DNA of 64,000 bases from Eutrophocola sp049446715 (lineage in GTDB: Bacteria; Pseudomonadota; Gammaproteobacteria; Pseudomonadales; Pseudohongiellaceae): contig JBMTQX010000001.1 in the NCBI GenBank assembly GCA_049446715.1, positions 62,001 through 126,000 on the forward strand, read 5' to 3'. The notes beneath the pieces are model-generated. The model was not told where the DNA came from. It worked only from the letters and a program-made list of their open reading frames with translations, and searched no databases. A program made the position numbers and the translations under genes. This document shows, one piece after another, positions 52,952-61,472 of this stretch. The stretch's first letter is position 1, and every line of letters begins with the position of its first letter.

Positions 52952-53572
52952 ATGGCACGTTATATTGGCCCCAAGTGTAAATTGTCCAGAAGGGAAGGTA
53001 CCGACCTGTTCCTGAAGAGCGGTGTTCGCGCCCTGGATGATAAATGTAAAGCCGAAACCGTCCCCGGCCAGCATGGCAACCGCCGTGCCCGCCTGTCCGA
53101 CTACGGTGTACAGCTGCGTGAAAAGCAGAAGGTACGTCGTATGTACGGTGTGCTGGAAAAACAGTTCCGCAACTACTACAAGGAAGCTGCCCGCCTGAAA
53201 GGCGCCACGGGTGAAAACCTGCTGCAGCTGCTCGAGTCCCGTCTGGACAACGTGGTTTACCGTATCGGTTTTGGCGCTACCCGTGCTGAAGCCCGTCAGC
53301 TGGTTTCCCACAAGGCTGTCCAGGTTAACGGCCGGACCGTCAATATTCCTTCTTTCCAGGTTGCCGAAGGTGATGTCATTACGATCCGTGAAAAAGCCAA
53401 GAACCAGCTGCGCATCAAGTCCGCACTGGATCAGGCCGCTGCACGTGCTCCTGTTGAGTGGATTGATGTAAATACCGACAAAATGGAAGGCGTGTTCAAG
53501 AGCAGGCCAGAGCGTACCGAGCTGTCATCTGAAATTAACGAAAGCTTGATTGTAGAGCTTTACTCCAAGTAA
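52952..53572 (+). CDS. rpsD: 30S ribosomal protein S4
   Basis: 206 residues, E. coli length; non-zinc form (no N-terminal Cys cluster). It has the S4 RNA-binding domain RLDNVVYRIGFGATRAEARQLVSHKAVQVNG near 93-123. Assembly initiator and, in E. coli, repressor of the alpha operon. Confidence 0.98.
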   Translation: MARYIGPKCKLSRREGTDLFLKSGVRALDDKCKAETVPGQHGNRRARLSDYGVQLREKQKVRRMYGVLEKQFRNYYKEAARLKGATGENLLQLLESRLDNVVYRIGFGATRAEARQLVSHKAVQVNGRTVNIPSFQVAEGDVITIREKAKNQLRIKSALDQAAARAPVEWIDVNTDKMEGVFKSRPERTELSSEINESLIVELYSK

Positions 53573-53607
53573 TCGATAAAGTCATTACCAGGACCAAGAG
53601 GGAATCC

Positions 53608-54606
53608 ATGCAAATTTCGTTAACGAATTTTCTGACACCGCAAGTTATCCAAGTTGATGAATTTGATAAGTGTCACTCAAAAGTAGTACTGGAGCCGCTG
53701 GAAAGGGGCTTTGGTCACACTCTGGGCAATGCCCTGCGCAGGATCCTGTTGTCTTCCATGCCCGGTTGCGCGGTAGAGGAAGTGGAAATTGACGGTGTTG
53801 TTCATGAATACAGCACCATTGAAGGTGTCCAGGAAGACGTCATCGAAATCATTCTGAACCTGAAAGGCCTGGCCGTTATTCTCAATGGTAAGGAAGAAGT
53901 GGTTCTGAACCTGAACAAGAGCGGCAAGGGTCCTGTCACGGCTGGCGACATCACGCTAGACCAGGACGTTGAAATCGTTAATCCGGATCACCTGATCTGT
54001 AACCTGAACGAGAATGGCGCCATCAACATGCACATCAAAATCGGTGTTGGCCGTGGTTACGTGCCTGCCGATGCGCGCATCAATGCTGATGATGATACCC
54101 GTGCCGTAGGCAAACTGATGCTGGATGCCTCCTACACACCGGTCAACCGTGTGACTTACTCGGTCGAAAATGCCCGTGTGGAGCAGCGCACCGACCTGGA
54201 CAAGCTGATTCTGGAGCTGGAAACCAACGGTACCATCGATCCGGAAGAAGCCATTCGCCAGGCTGCCACCATCCTGCAGCACCAGCTGGGTGTATTCGTT
54301 GACCTGCAGAACGACGCCATCAAGGAGCCGGAAGAGCAGGAAGACAAGATCGACCCAATCCTGCTGCGTCCGGTTGATGACCTGGAACTGACTGTCCGTT
54401 CCGCCAACTGCCTGAAAGCAGAAAACATTTACTACATTGGTGACCTGATTCAGCGTACCGAAGTGGAACTGCTGAAAACCCCGAACCTGGGTAAAAAGTC
54501 ACTGACTGAAATCAAGGACGTACTGGCATCCAAGGGCTTGTCCCTGGGCCTGCGTCTGGAAAACTGGCCGCCCTCGTCCTTGAAAGGCGACGATCGCGCG
54601 GCATAA
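53608..54606 (+). CDS. rpoA: RNA polymerase subunit alpha
   Basis: 332 residues. The N-terminal dimerisation domain (LEPLERGFGHTLGNALRRILLSSMPG near 31-56) and C-terminal domain (VDDLELTVRSANCLKAENI, LLKTPNLGKKSLTEIKDVLASKGLSLG) with the UP-element-binding Arg (VRSANCL) are complete. Unlike the usual order, a REP-like element separates it from rplQ. Confidence 0.98.
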   Translation: MQISLTNFLTPQVIQVDEFDKCHSKVVLEPLERGFGHTLGNALRRILLSSMPGCAVEEVEIDGVVHEYSTIEGVQEDVIEIILNLKGLAVILNGKEEVVLNLNKSGKGPVTAGDITLDQDVEIVNPDHLICNLNENGAINMHIKIGVGRGYVPADARINADDDTRAVGKLMLDASYTPVNRVTYSVENARVEQRTDLDKLILELETNGTIDPEEAIRQAATILQHQLGVFVDLQNDAIKEPEEQEDKIDPILLRPVDDLELTVRSANCLKAENIYYIGDLIQRTEVELLKTPNLGKKSLTEIKDVLASKGLSLGLRLENWPPSSLKGDDRAA

Positions 54607-54635
54607 GGAAAATTAGGGAGAATAACGAAACCCTT

Positions 54636-54686
54636 GAAGGAGCGGCTTTAGCCGCGAATCATTCGGGGCTAAAGCCCCTCCTACAA
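54636..54686. repeat. REP-like palindromic element between rpoA and rplQ
   Basis: Two palindromes, GCGGCTTTAGCCGC (54642-54655) and GGGGCTAAAGCCCC (54665-54678), are flanked by AGGAG (54638) and CTCCT (54678), so the whole forms a cruciform-like unit. It resembles the GTAGGAGCGGCTTCAGCCGCGA repeat class common in Pseudomonas and Xanthomonas, which is spread by TnpA-REP transposases. It is the only copy of this type seen in the window. Confidence 0.85.
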
Positions 54687-54745
54687 ATAGTTCAGTTATC
54701 CTATCGATTCAAGTTAGACATAGAAGCATTTTAAGGTAATTCGTC

Positions 54746-55129
54746 ATGCGTCACCGTCATTCCGGACGTCAGCTCAACAGGAACAGCAGTCATCGTAAAG
54801 CGATGTTTCGCAACATGACTACATCCCTGGTGGAGCACGAAATCATCAAGACCACCCTGGCCAAGGCCAAGGAACTGCGTGGTTATGCGGAGCCCCTGAT
54901 TACGCTAGCCAAGAACGACAGCGTGGCCAACCGCCGCCTGGCATTCGACCGTGTCCGCAACAAGGCTACTGTTGGCAAACTGTTCAGCGAATTGGGTCCG
55001 CGTTACACCGAGCGCCCGGGCGGCTATATGCGCATCATCAAGTGCGGTCCGCGCCCTGGTGACAAGGCGCCAATGGCCTACGTGGAACTGGTTGATCGTC
55101 CTGAAGACGACTACGCTGACGAAGATTAA
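54746..55129 (+). CDS. rplQ: 50S ribosomal protein L17
   Basis: 127 residues, E. coli length. RHRHSGRQLNRNSSHRKAMFRNM and RPGGYMRIIKCGPRPGDKAPMAYVELV are conserved. Last gene of the alpha operon; a terminator follows. Confidence 0.98.
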   Translation: MRHRHSGRQLNRNSSHRKAMFRNMTTSLVEHEIIKTTLAKAKELRGYAEPLITLAKNDSVANRRLAFDRVRNKATVGKLFSELGPRYTERPGGYMRIIKCGPRPGDKAPMAYVELVDRPEDDYADED

Positions 55130-55150
55130 TCAGCAACAGGATCCATCAAT

Positions 55151-55177
55151 AAAAAAAGCCGTTCTTTCGGCTTTTTT
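55151..55177 (+). terminator. Rho-independent terminator of the alpha operon
   Basis: AAAAAAAGCC-GTTCTTTC-GGCTTTTTTT, 21 bp after rplQ. The GC part of the stem is short, but long A and T runs extend it. Confidence 0.88.
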
Positions 55178-55232
55178 TGTTTCCAGCATTTGGCTTTGCA
55201 GCCGGTAACAGCACTTTGATTGAGGAAGACCT

Positions 55233-56411
55233 ATGAGCAAATCCTTTCATCCCCCGAAACGTACCCTGATGGGCCCTGGTCCTTCGGATGTGAGCCCACG
55301 CGTCACCGCCGCTATGGGGGCACCGACTATCGGACATCTCGACCCGGCATTTGTCGGCTTGATGGATGAAATCAAGGGCTTGCTGCAGTATGCCTTCCAG
55401 ACCAGCAACCAATTGACCATTCCTGTGTCTGCGCCTGGATCTGCCGGCATGGAATCATGCTTCGTCAACCTGCTAGAGCCAGGTGACAAGGCTGTTGTTT
55501 GCCAGAACGGTGTCTTCGGTGGCCGCATGAAAGAGAACGTCGAGCGCTGCGGTGCACAGGCCATCATGGTCCAGGACGACTGGGGCAAACCGGTTGATCC
55601 ACAGAAAGTGGAAGATGCCCTCAAGGCCAATCCGGATGCCAAGTTGCTGGCTTTTGTCCATGCCGAAACGTCGACTGGAGCCCGCAGCGATGCCAAAACT
55701 CTGACTGAACTGGCCCACAAGTATGACGCCCTGTCCCTGGTGGACAGCGTGACCGGTCTGGGCGGTGTGGAACTGGATGTGGATGGCTGGGGTATCGATG
55801 CCATCTATTCCGGTACCCAGAAATGCCTGTCGTGCCCGCCGGGTATTTCGCCGGTCAGTTTTGGCGATAGGGCCGTGGAAGTCATCAAGAACCGCAAGAC
55901 GAAGGTGCAAAGCTGGTTCCTGGATATGAGCCTGGTGATGGGCTACTGGGATGGTGCTGGTGGTCGTACATATCACCATACCGCTCCGGTCAACAGCATG
56001 TATGGCCTGCACGAGTCGCTGGTGATCCTGAAAGAAGAAGGGCTGGAAAATGCCTGGGCCCGTCATGCCTTCCATCACAAGGCCCTTGCAGCAGGTATTG
56101 AGGCCATGGGCATGAGTTTTGTCGTGGATGCAGATTACCGTCTGCCGCAGCTGAATTCAGTTACCGTGCCGGAAGGTGTGGAAGAAGCCAAGGTGCGCGC
56201 TGCCTTGCTGAACGATTACAACCTGGAAATTGGTGCCGGTCTTGGCGCGCTGGCCGGCAAGGTCTGGCGCATCGGTCTCATGGGTGAAAGCTGCTGCAAG
56301 ACCAATGTGCTGCTCTGCCTGGGTGCCCTGGATGCGGTGCTCAGCGACATGGGTGCGCCGATCAACAGTGGCAAAGCGGTTTCTGCTGCAATGGCTGTCT
56401 ATAACAGCTGA
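55233..56411 (+). CDS. Class V aminotransferase, alanine/serine-glyoxylate type
   Basis: PLP enzyme of 392 residues. The N-terminal LMGPGPSDVSPRV and GHLDPAF (34-40) are typical of the alanine-glyoxylate / serine-glyoxylate aminotransferase group. Asp171 (LVDSVT) should hold the PLP ring and Lys197 (SGTQKCLSCPPG) form the Schiff base. C-terminal WRIGLMGESC holds the Arg that binds the substrate carboxylate. Probable reaction: amino transfer from alanine or serine to glyoxylate. The (S)-ureidoglycine enzyme of purine breakdown is a close relative and cannot be excluded. AGGAAGA precedes the ATG. It converges on the PyrD-PyrK gene. Confidence 0.85.
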   Translation: MSKSFHPPKRTLMGPGPSDVSPRVTAAMGAPTIGHLDPAFVGLMDEIKGLLQYAFQTSNQLTIPVSAPGSAGMESCFVNLLEPGDKAVVCQNGVFGGRMKENVERCGAQAIMVQDDWGKPVDPQKVEDALKANPDAKLLAFVHAETSTGARSDAKTLTELAHKYDALSLVDSVTGLGGVELDVDGWGIDAIYSGTQKCLSCPPGISPVSFGDRAVEVIKNRKTKVQSWFLDMSLVMGYWDGAGGRTYHHTAPVNSMYGLHESLVILKEEGLENAWARHAFHHKALAAGIEAMGMSFVVDADYRLPQLNSVTVPEGVEEAKVRAALLNDYNLEIGAGLGALAGKVWRIGLMGESCCKTNVLLCLGALDAVLSDMGAPINSGKAVSAAMAVYNS

Positions 56412-56427
56412 CAGAACTGAAGCGCAT

Positions 56428-56459
56428 AAAAAAGGGATGCCTCGTGCATCCCTTTTTTT
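56428..56459. terminator. Bidirectional terminator between aminotransferase and pyrD-pyrK
   Basis: AAAAAAGGGATGC-CTCGT-GCATCCCTTTTTTT; A-run and T-run on the two sides suit both convergent genes. Confidence 0.92.
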
Positions 56460-56507
56460 ATACCTGCTTTTTATCAGGGCGTTTATCCCCGGGCTATGGT
56501 GGCCACA

Positions 56508-58136
56508 TTAATTGTCGACGAGGAACGGGCCGTCCACACACAGCCGGCGACCGTCCGGTGAATTACAGGCGCCGCAGATACCGACACCACACTTGGTCAT
56601 GTAGTCGATGGCACTGAAGATCTGGTGTGGCTGACAGAACTCATTCTCCACGGCCACGGCGGCATGCACCATGGGGCCCGGGCCGCAGTTATAGAACACG
56701 AGATTGTCGAGTTCGTCTTGCGACATGGCAGACAGGCGTTCACGTAACAGGTCAGGGATCAGCCCCTGGTAACCCACGCTGCCATCATTGGTCGCAACGT
56801 GGGTTGGGCATACGGCTTCACATTCATCAATGAAATACAGCCGCTCTTCGCTTCGGGCGCCAAAGAATATTTCCGTTTCGTGGCCTGCCTGGCTGAAATC
56901 GCGGGCAATCTGGTAAACCGCTGCCAGTCCGGTTCCGCCGGAAACCGCCATAATTTTGGATCCGGCAGGCGGGTTGGCGGCGATGCCATGCGGACCGCGG
57001 ACGTAACATTCTGTGCCCGGCGCCAGGCTCATCATGGCTTCGGTAAACTGGCCCAGATTGATCACAACCAGGGAAAACGGATCGTCAGTGAGGGCCGAAA
57101 ACGGTTTTTCTCCCAGGCCCGGCACCCACAGGAAAATGAATTCGCCAGCCTTGACCGGAACCTTGCGGTCAAAGGTGAGAATGCAGATGTCATCACACAC
57201 ACGCTTGTTTTCCACCAGCGTGACCGGGGCAAACTCCATGTCGACGTCATACCGCACCAGGGCTTCAGCATGGTTGGTGCCTTCTGCAAGGTCGGCAGTC
57301 AGAACCTTGAAGTAGTGGGCGATCTGGTCGGTGGTCATACCGATGAGGGCAGAGCCAACACCGAAGACATCCGCACCGGCACTCTGGAATGAGCGGATAT
57401 TGTCTGCGCTGGACAGCCCGCCGCAGGCAATGAGCGGGACATCCAGATGTTTGATCTGGTTGACGCATTTCAGCGCAATGGGCAATACACCTTTGCCAGA
57501 CATGCCGCCTTCGCCGTTACTGAGCACAGGGTGTCCGTGCCGGGTATGCTGGCCCGGGCCAACGGTGTTGATGGCACACAGAGCATCTGCGCCTCCAGCG
57601 ACGGCGGCTTCGGCGATTTCGGCAAAATTCGGGACGTTGGGGGTCAGCTTGGGAATTACCGGCACATCTACTGCAGCTTTCACCGCGGCAGTGATTTCCC
57701 TGACCAGGGCGGGATCCTGGCCCATGGCCATGCCGTAGCCCTTGGCATGCGGGCAGGACAGGTTCAGCTCCAGTCCGTCAGCCACGGGAGCCAGAATCCT
57801 GGCGACTTCCATGTATTCCTCGACTGAACCGCCAAAGATCGACACCAGCAGAAAACGGTCTTCCGGTATCTTCAAGTCGCGCATCAGTTCGGCGGATTTG
57901 ACAGCACCTGGATTGGTCAGGCCAACGGCATTGACGAAGCAGCCCGGGGCATACTGGCTCAGAATCGGTTCGCGATAACCGGCACGGGGCTCCAGGCAGA
58001 TACTCTTGGTGGTGAGCACGCCGACTTCAGGAATCTGGTCAAAGAAGCGCTGGATGATCGGGGCGGCACAGGTGACGATGCCGGAAGGGACTGTAAAAGG
58101 GCCGGAAAGGGTTTTACCCAGGAATTCGGTTTTCAA
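56508..58136 (-). CDS. Fused dihydroorotate dehydrogenase 1B (PyrD) and electron-transfer subunit (PyrK)
   Basis: A 542-residue protein with two parts. Residues 1-300 are a class 1 dihydroorotate dehydrogenase barrel: VNAVGLTNPG (68-77), catalytic Cys128 in NLSCPH, and the FMN phosphate site ACGGLSSADNI and GADVFGVGSAL. Residues about 320-542 match PyrK: FAD-binding segment ending KPFSAL, NAD-binding GGTGLAAVYQIA, and a C-terminal 2Fe-2S cluster with Cys516, 521, 524 and 533 (C-x4-C-x2-C-x8-C). In Gram-positive bacteria these are separate PyrD and PyrK subunits that use NAD. Gammaproteobacteria normally use quinone-linked class 2 PyrD. The substrate is inferred; another pyrimidine or related ring is possible. 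Confidence 0.8.
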   Translation of the reverse strand: MKTEFLGKTLSGPFTVPSGIVTCAAPIIQRFFDQIPEVGVLTTKSICLEPRAGYREPILSQYAPGCFVNAVGLTNPGAVKSAELMRDLKIPEDRFLLVSIFGGSVEEYMEVARILAPVADGLELNLSCPHAKGYGMAMGQDPALVREITAAVKAAVDVPVIPKLTPNVPNFAEIAEAAVAGGADALCAINTVGPGQHTRHGHPVLSNGEGGMSGKGVLPIALKCVNQIKHLDVPLIACGGLSSADNIRSFQSAGADVFGVGSALIGMTTDQIAHYFKVLTADLAEGTNHAEALVRYDVDMEFAPVTLVENKRVCDDICILTFDRKVPVKAGEFIFLWVPGLGEKPFSALTDDPFSLVVINLGQFTEAMMSLAPGTECYVRGPHGIAANPPAGSKIMAVSGGTGLAAVYQIARDFSQAGHETEIFFGARSEERLYFIDECEAVCPTHVATNDGSVGYQGLIPDLLRERLSAMSQDELDNLVFYNCGPGPMVHAAVAVENEFCQPHQIFSAIDYMTKCGVGICGACNSPDGRRLCVDGPFLVDN

Positions 58137-58604
58137 AATCGCGTGCAGTCTGTTGGGTGGAAAAGGGCTGGGGATATTCTATCTTTCCTGCCAGTCTAAT
58201 TCGAGCGTTATGCTGGTTCAGGTGTTCAATTCTGGGTTCAGGAAAGCAAGTTTCAGGCGCACCAGGCTTGTTGACATTGTGGCTGCTGTTTGCCTGCATC
58301 TTCGCTGTCCATGTGCCGCCAGAGCGGACCACAGTTGCACAAGGTCAGTGACGGACACAACAACGAGGACCTTACCCTCTTGTCGGCAGCAGCGGGGCGG
58401 CTTATTTCACCTCGGATTGAAGAGGCGAGACTGGTCTGCGGCATCTCCCTGAAACACGCTTGGACATGACGGTACCAGCTCAGGTCAGATTGAAATGCAT
58501 AGAAGTGCAATGTATTGTGCTGCCATGTATTTGATACCTTGTCCTACCAATTTTCGCAAACAGTGCCGGGACGGTGAATCCGGGCATCAGGGGACCTGCC
58601 TGTT
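58137..58604. other. Intergenic region upstream of pyrD-pyrK and padR
   Basis: 468 bp between divergent genes. No convincing gene. On the plus strand a perfect TTGACA (58271-58276) has no good -10 partner. Near the padR end ATGTATT occurs twice, at 58510 and 58525, and the second overlaps a small perfect dyad GTAT-TTG-ATAC (58527-58537). Confidence 0.5.
58510..58537. promoter_or_regulatory. Possible PadR operator
   Basis: Direct repeat ATGTATT (58510 and 58525) and dyad GTAT-TTG-ATAC lie about 70-95 bp before the padR start. PadR proteins often bind AT-rich dyads with ATGT/ACAT ends upstream of their own gene; the match is only partial. Confidence 0.3.
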
Positions 58605-58973
58605 ATGAAACTGAATAAAGACCTCATGGCCGCCTCGGCCACCCCACTGGTGCTGGCCATCCTTGCTGAAGGGGACAGTTACGGTTACGCCATTATCAAG
58701 CGCGTGAAGGAGTTGTCTGACGGCCAGCTGGAATGGACTGACGGCATGCTTTATCCGGTACTGCACCGGTTGGAACGCCAGGACTATATTAAGGCCCGCT
58801 GGGGCACCGCCGAAACCGGACGCAAGCGCAAGTACTACCAGCTGACCGACAACGGCAAAGCGCAGCTGGCAGAACACCGGCAGCAATGGCAAACGGTGGA
58901 TCAGGCCCTGCGCCTGGTGTGGAGCCGGCTTGTGCAAGGGGCTACTGTGCCTGTGATATCAGGGGTGTACTGA
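58605..58973 (+). CDS. PadR family transcriptional regulator
   Basis: 122 residues, the short PadR class: winged helix about 12-85 with GDSYGYAIIKRVKELSDGQLEWTDGMLYPVLHRLERQDYI, then RKRKYYQLTDNGKAQL and a C-terminal dimerisation helix. Such regulators usually repress their own operon and a linked membrane protein. The gene ends 2 bp before the start of a membrane protein with a permease-prefix-like domain, so the two are one operon. The inducer is unknown. Confidence 0.9.
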   Translation: MKLNKDLMAASATPLVLAILAEGDSYGYAIIKRVKELSDGQLEWTDGMLYPVLHRLERQDYIKARWGTAETGRKRKYYQLTDNGKAQLAEHRQQWQTVDQALRLVWSRLVQGATVPVISGVY

Positions 58974-58975
58974 TC

Positions 58976-60346
58976 ATGCATGACTCCTTGTTTGATGCTG
59001 AAGCCATGATTGCCGACTGGCGCCGTTACCTGGAACAACGCCGGGCACTGGCGGGTGAGGACATTGATGAGCTGGAAGACCACCTGCGTGGCCAGAGTGT
59101 CGAGTTGCAGGGAACAGGGCTGAGTGAGGAAGAGGCGCTCTTCGTGGCGATCAGGCGCCTGGGCAAACTGGATGCCATTTCCCATGAGTATGCCCTGGAA
59201 CATACGGAACGGCTTTGGAAGCAGCTGGTCATGGGCTCTGGCAGTGCGACGCGGGGAACAACCGATCGCGAACTGTTGGTCGTACTGCTGCTTGCGGCAG
59301 CAGCGGCCTTTTCCTTCAAGATCTGGGACCTCAGTGGCTTGTTTGCCCTGCACCCGGACCAGGACCTGCCCCTGTTTTACCTGGTCCACGCGCCGTATTT
59401 TGTTGTGCCATGGTTGTGTGGCTATTTTTTTTGGAAGCGCAGTCTGCAGCGTGCCGACCGGGTGAAAATCGTGCCACCACTGGTGGCGGGGCTGGTGGTG
59501 ATGAATGTTTATCCTTTCATACCACTGGGCGATACCCACCTCCTTGGCATCCTGCACTTGCCCATAGCGCTCTGGCTGGTGGTGGGTTTTGCCCATGCCG
59601 GTGACCGCTGGCAGGGTGACAGCGGCAGGATGGATTTCGTCCGCTTCACTGGAGAACTGATGATCTATTACAGCCTGATTGCGCTGGGTGGCGGTGTCTT
59701 CATGGCGCTTACCGTGATGCTGTTTTCCTCCATCGGCCTGAATCCTGCACAACTGGTATTCACCTGGATACTGCCCTGCGGGGCAACCGGCGCCGTACTC
59801 GTGGCGGCCTGGCTGGTCGAGTCAAAACAGGGTGTGATCGAAAACATCGCGCCGGTACTGACCCGGGTCTTCACACCATTGTTCACGCTGCTGCTGGCCG
59901 GCTTTCTGGTGACCAAGCTGTTCGCCGGGCAGGACATGGCCATGGAACGTGATGTGCTGATCATCTACGACATCGTGCTGGCCATGGTGCTGGGCCTGTT
60001 GCTGTATGCCTTGTCGGCCAGGGATCTGATGGCCCCACCGGGGTGGTTTGACCGTCTGCAACTGACCCTGGTGGTGTGTGCCTTGCTCGCCGATCTTATT
60101 GCGCTAGCTGCCATTGCCGGGCGCATCACGGAATTTGGATTTACGCCAAATCGCCTTGCCGTGCTGGGTGAGAACCTGATTCTCCTGGTCAACCTCGGCT
60201 GGTCTGCCGTGCTTTACAGACGTTTTATCCAGGGCCAGCAGCCGTTTGCGGCCTTGGTGCACTGGCAAATGGTCTACCTGCCAGTTTATGCGGTCTGGGC
60301 CGCAGCCGTGGTGATCCTGTTCCCGCCGCTGTTCGGGTTTGTCTGA
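58976..60346 (+). CDS. Membrane protein with permease-prefix-like N-terminal domain
   Basis: 456 residues. Residues 1-85 form a soluble helical domain (MIADWRRYLEQRRALAGEDIDELEDHLRGQ, LSEEEALFVAIRRLGKLDAISHEYA) of the type placed before permeases or DUF1700-like proteins in PadR-linked operons. From about residue 100 on there are roughly nine or ten membrane helices without a known transporter signature. The ATG at 58976 is chosen because it lies 2 bp after the padR stop; a longer frame from 58886 would overlap padR. Function unknown; the context suggests envelope stress or drug response under PadR control. Confidence 0.75.
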   Translation: MHDSLFDAEAMIADWRRYLEQRRALAGEDIDELEDHLRGQSVELQGTGLSEEEALFVAIRRLGKLDAISHEYALEHTERLWKQLVMGSGSATRGTTDRELLVVLLLAAAAAFSFKIWDLSGLFALHPDQDLPLFYLVHAPYFVVPWLCGYFFWKRSLQRADRVKIVPPLVAGLVVMNVYPFIPLGDTHLLGILHLPIALWLVVGFAHAGDRWQGDSGRMDFVRFTGELMIYYSLIALGGGVFMALTVMLFSSIGLNPAQLVFTWILPCGATGAVLVAAWLVESKQGVIENIAPVLTRVFTPLFTLLLAGFLVTKLFAGQDMAMERDVLIIYDIVLAMVLGLLLYALSARDLMAPPGWFDRLQLTLVVCALLADLIALAAIAGRITEFGFTPNRLAVLGENLILLVNLGWSAVLYRRFIQGQQPFAALVHWQMVYLPVYAVWAAAVVILFPPLFGFV

Positions 60347-60389
60347 AACTCTTTATGGCCGGTTAACAGAATCGTTGTAAGCTGTCTCC

Positions 60390-61463
60390 ATGACAAGCCG
60401 CCTCATGACAGATATGCCCCTGCCGTTATCGCCGATTTTCCTGTTGGCGCTACTGGTGGCCATGGCGATGCCCGGCCAAACGTTTGCCCAGTCACCTGAG
60501 AAAGTTGTGGTTGCCCATCGCGGTGCCAGCGGCTACCTGCCTGAACACACCCTGGCGGCCAAGGTGCTGGCCCATGCCCAGGGTGCAGATTTCATTGAGC
60601 AGGATGTGGTGATGAGCCGGGATGACCAGCTGATCGTCATTCATGACCTTACGCTGGAACGGACAACGGATGTGGCCGACAGATTTCCGGAGCGGGCACG
60701 TGCCGATGGCAGCTTTTATGTCATCGATTTCACCCTGGCGGAACTGCGCCAGCTTCATGTCAGTGAGATGCCGAATAGCGGCCGGTTTCCCACCGGGCAG
60801 TCAGTATTCCGTTTACATACCCTGGCCGAGGAAATAGAACTTGTCCAGGGACTCAACCAGACTACCGGTCGGGATGCCGGGTTGTACGTGGAAGCCAAGT
60901 CGCCCTGGTTTCATCACCAGCACGGGAAGGACCTGTCCCGGGCTATCCTGGAAACACTGGCGGATTACGGCTATACCGCTCGTGAGGACAGGGTCTACCT
61001 GCAAACATTTGATTATCCGGAGCTGCTCAGGATTCATGACGAATTGCTCCCCACGCTGGAAATGGATATACAACTGGTCCAGCTGATTGCCTGGAACGAC
61101 TGGCTGGAAACATACCAGCGGGATGGTGACAACTGGGTTCCCTATGACTACAGGTGGATGTTCGAGCGCGCAGGTATCCAGGAAATTGCGCGCTATGCGG
61201 ATGGCATAGGTCCTAGCATGGACATGGTGGTGGAGCCCGGGTCGACGGCAGGGAACCTGCAGTTCACACCGCTGGTGGGTCAGGCCCACGCCGCCGGCCT
61301 GGTGGTACATCCGTATACGTTCCGGCGTGATCTCGGCCGGCTGCCTGCCTATGCCGAGGATTTTGACCGGCTGCTGGATATCTTTTTTCTGGATGCCGGC
61401 GTTGATGGGGTCTTTACCGACTTTCCCGACCTTGTAGTCGACTACCTGGACAATCTGCCCTGA
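60390..61463 (+). CDS. glpQ: Periplasmic glycerophosphodiester phosphodiesterase
   Basis: 357 residues with a signal peptide (hydrophobic segment to TFAQ, cleavage about residue 34). It hydrolyses glycerophosphodiesters from phospholipids to glycerol-3-phosphate and an alcohol. GDPD motifs: HRGASGYLPEHT (43-54), FIEQDVVMSRDDQLIVIHD (about 70-88) with the metal-binding Glu and Asp, YVEAKSP near 166 and GVDGVFTDFPD near the C-terminus. This matches the GlpQ subfamily of about 350 residues. Start uncertain: ATGs at 60390 and 60405 both give signal peptides. It begins 43 bp after the membrane protein gene, on the same strand. Confidence 0.92.
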   Translation: MTSRLMTDMPLPLSPIFLLALLVAMAMPGQTFAQSPEKVVVAHRGASGYLPEHTLAAKVLAHAQGADFIEQDVVMSRDDQLIVIHDLTLERTTDVADRFPERARADGSFYVIDFTLAELRQLHVSEMPNSGRFPTGQSVFRLHTLAEEIELVQGLNQTTGRDAGLYVEAKSPWFHHQHGKDLSRAILETLADYGYTAREDRVYLQTFDYPELLRIHDELLPTLEMDIQLVQLIAWNDWLETYQRDGDNWVPYDYRWMFERAGIQEIARYADGIGPSMDMVVEPGSTAGNLQFTPLVGQAHAAGLVVHPYTFRRDLGRLPAYAEDFDRLLDIFFLDAGVDGVFTDFPDLVVDYLDNLP

Positions 61464-61472
61464 TCAGGGCGT

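Noticed and set aside
58006..58452. 148-codon plus-strand frame overlapping the pyrD-pyrK start
   Set aside because: Half lies antisense to pyrD-pyrK and the rest has no signal or family motif.
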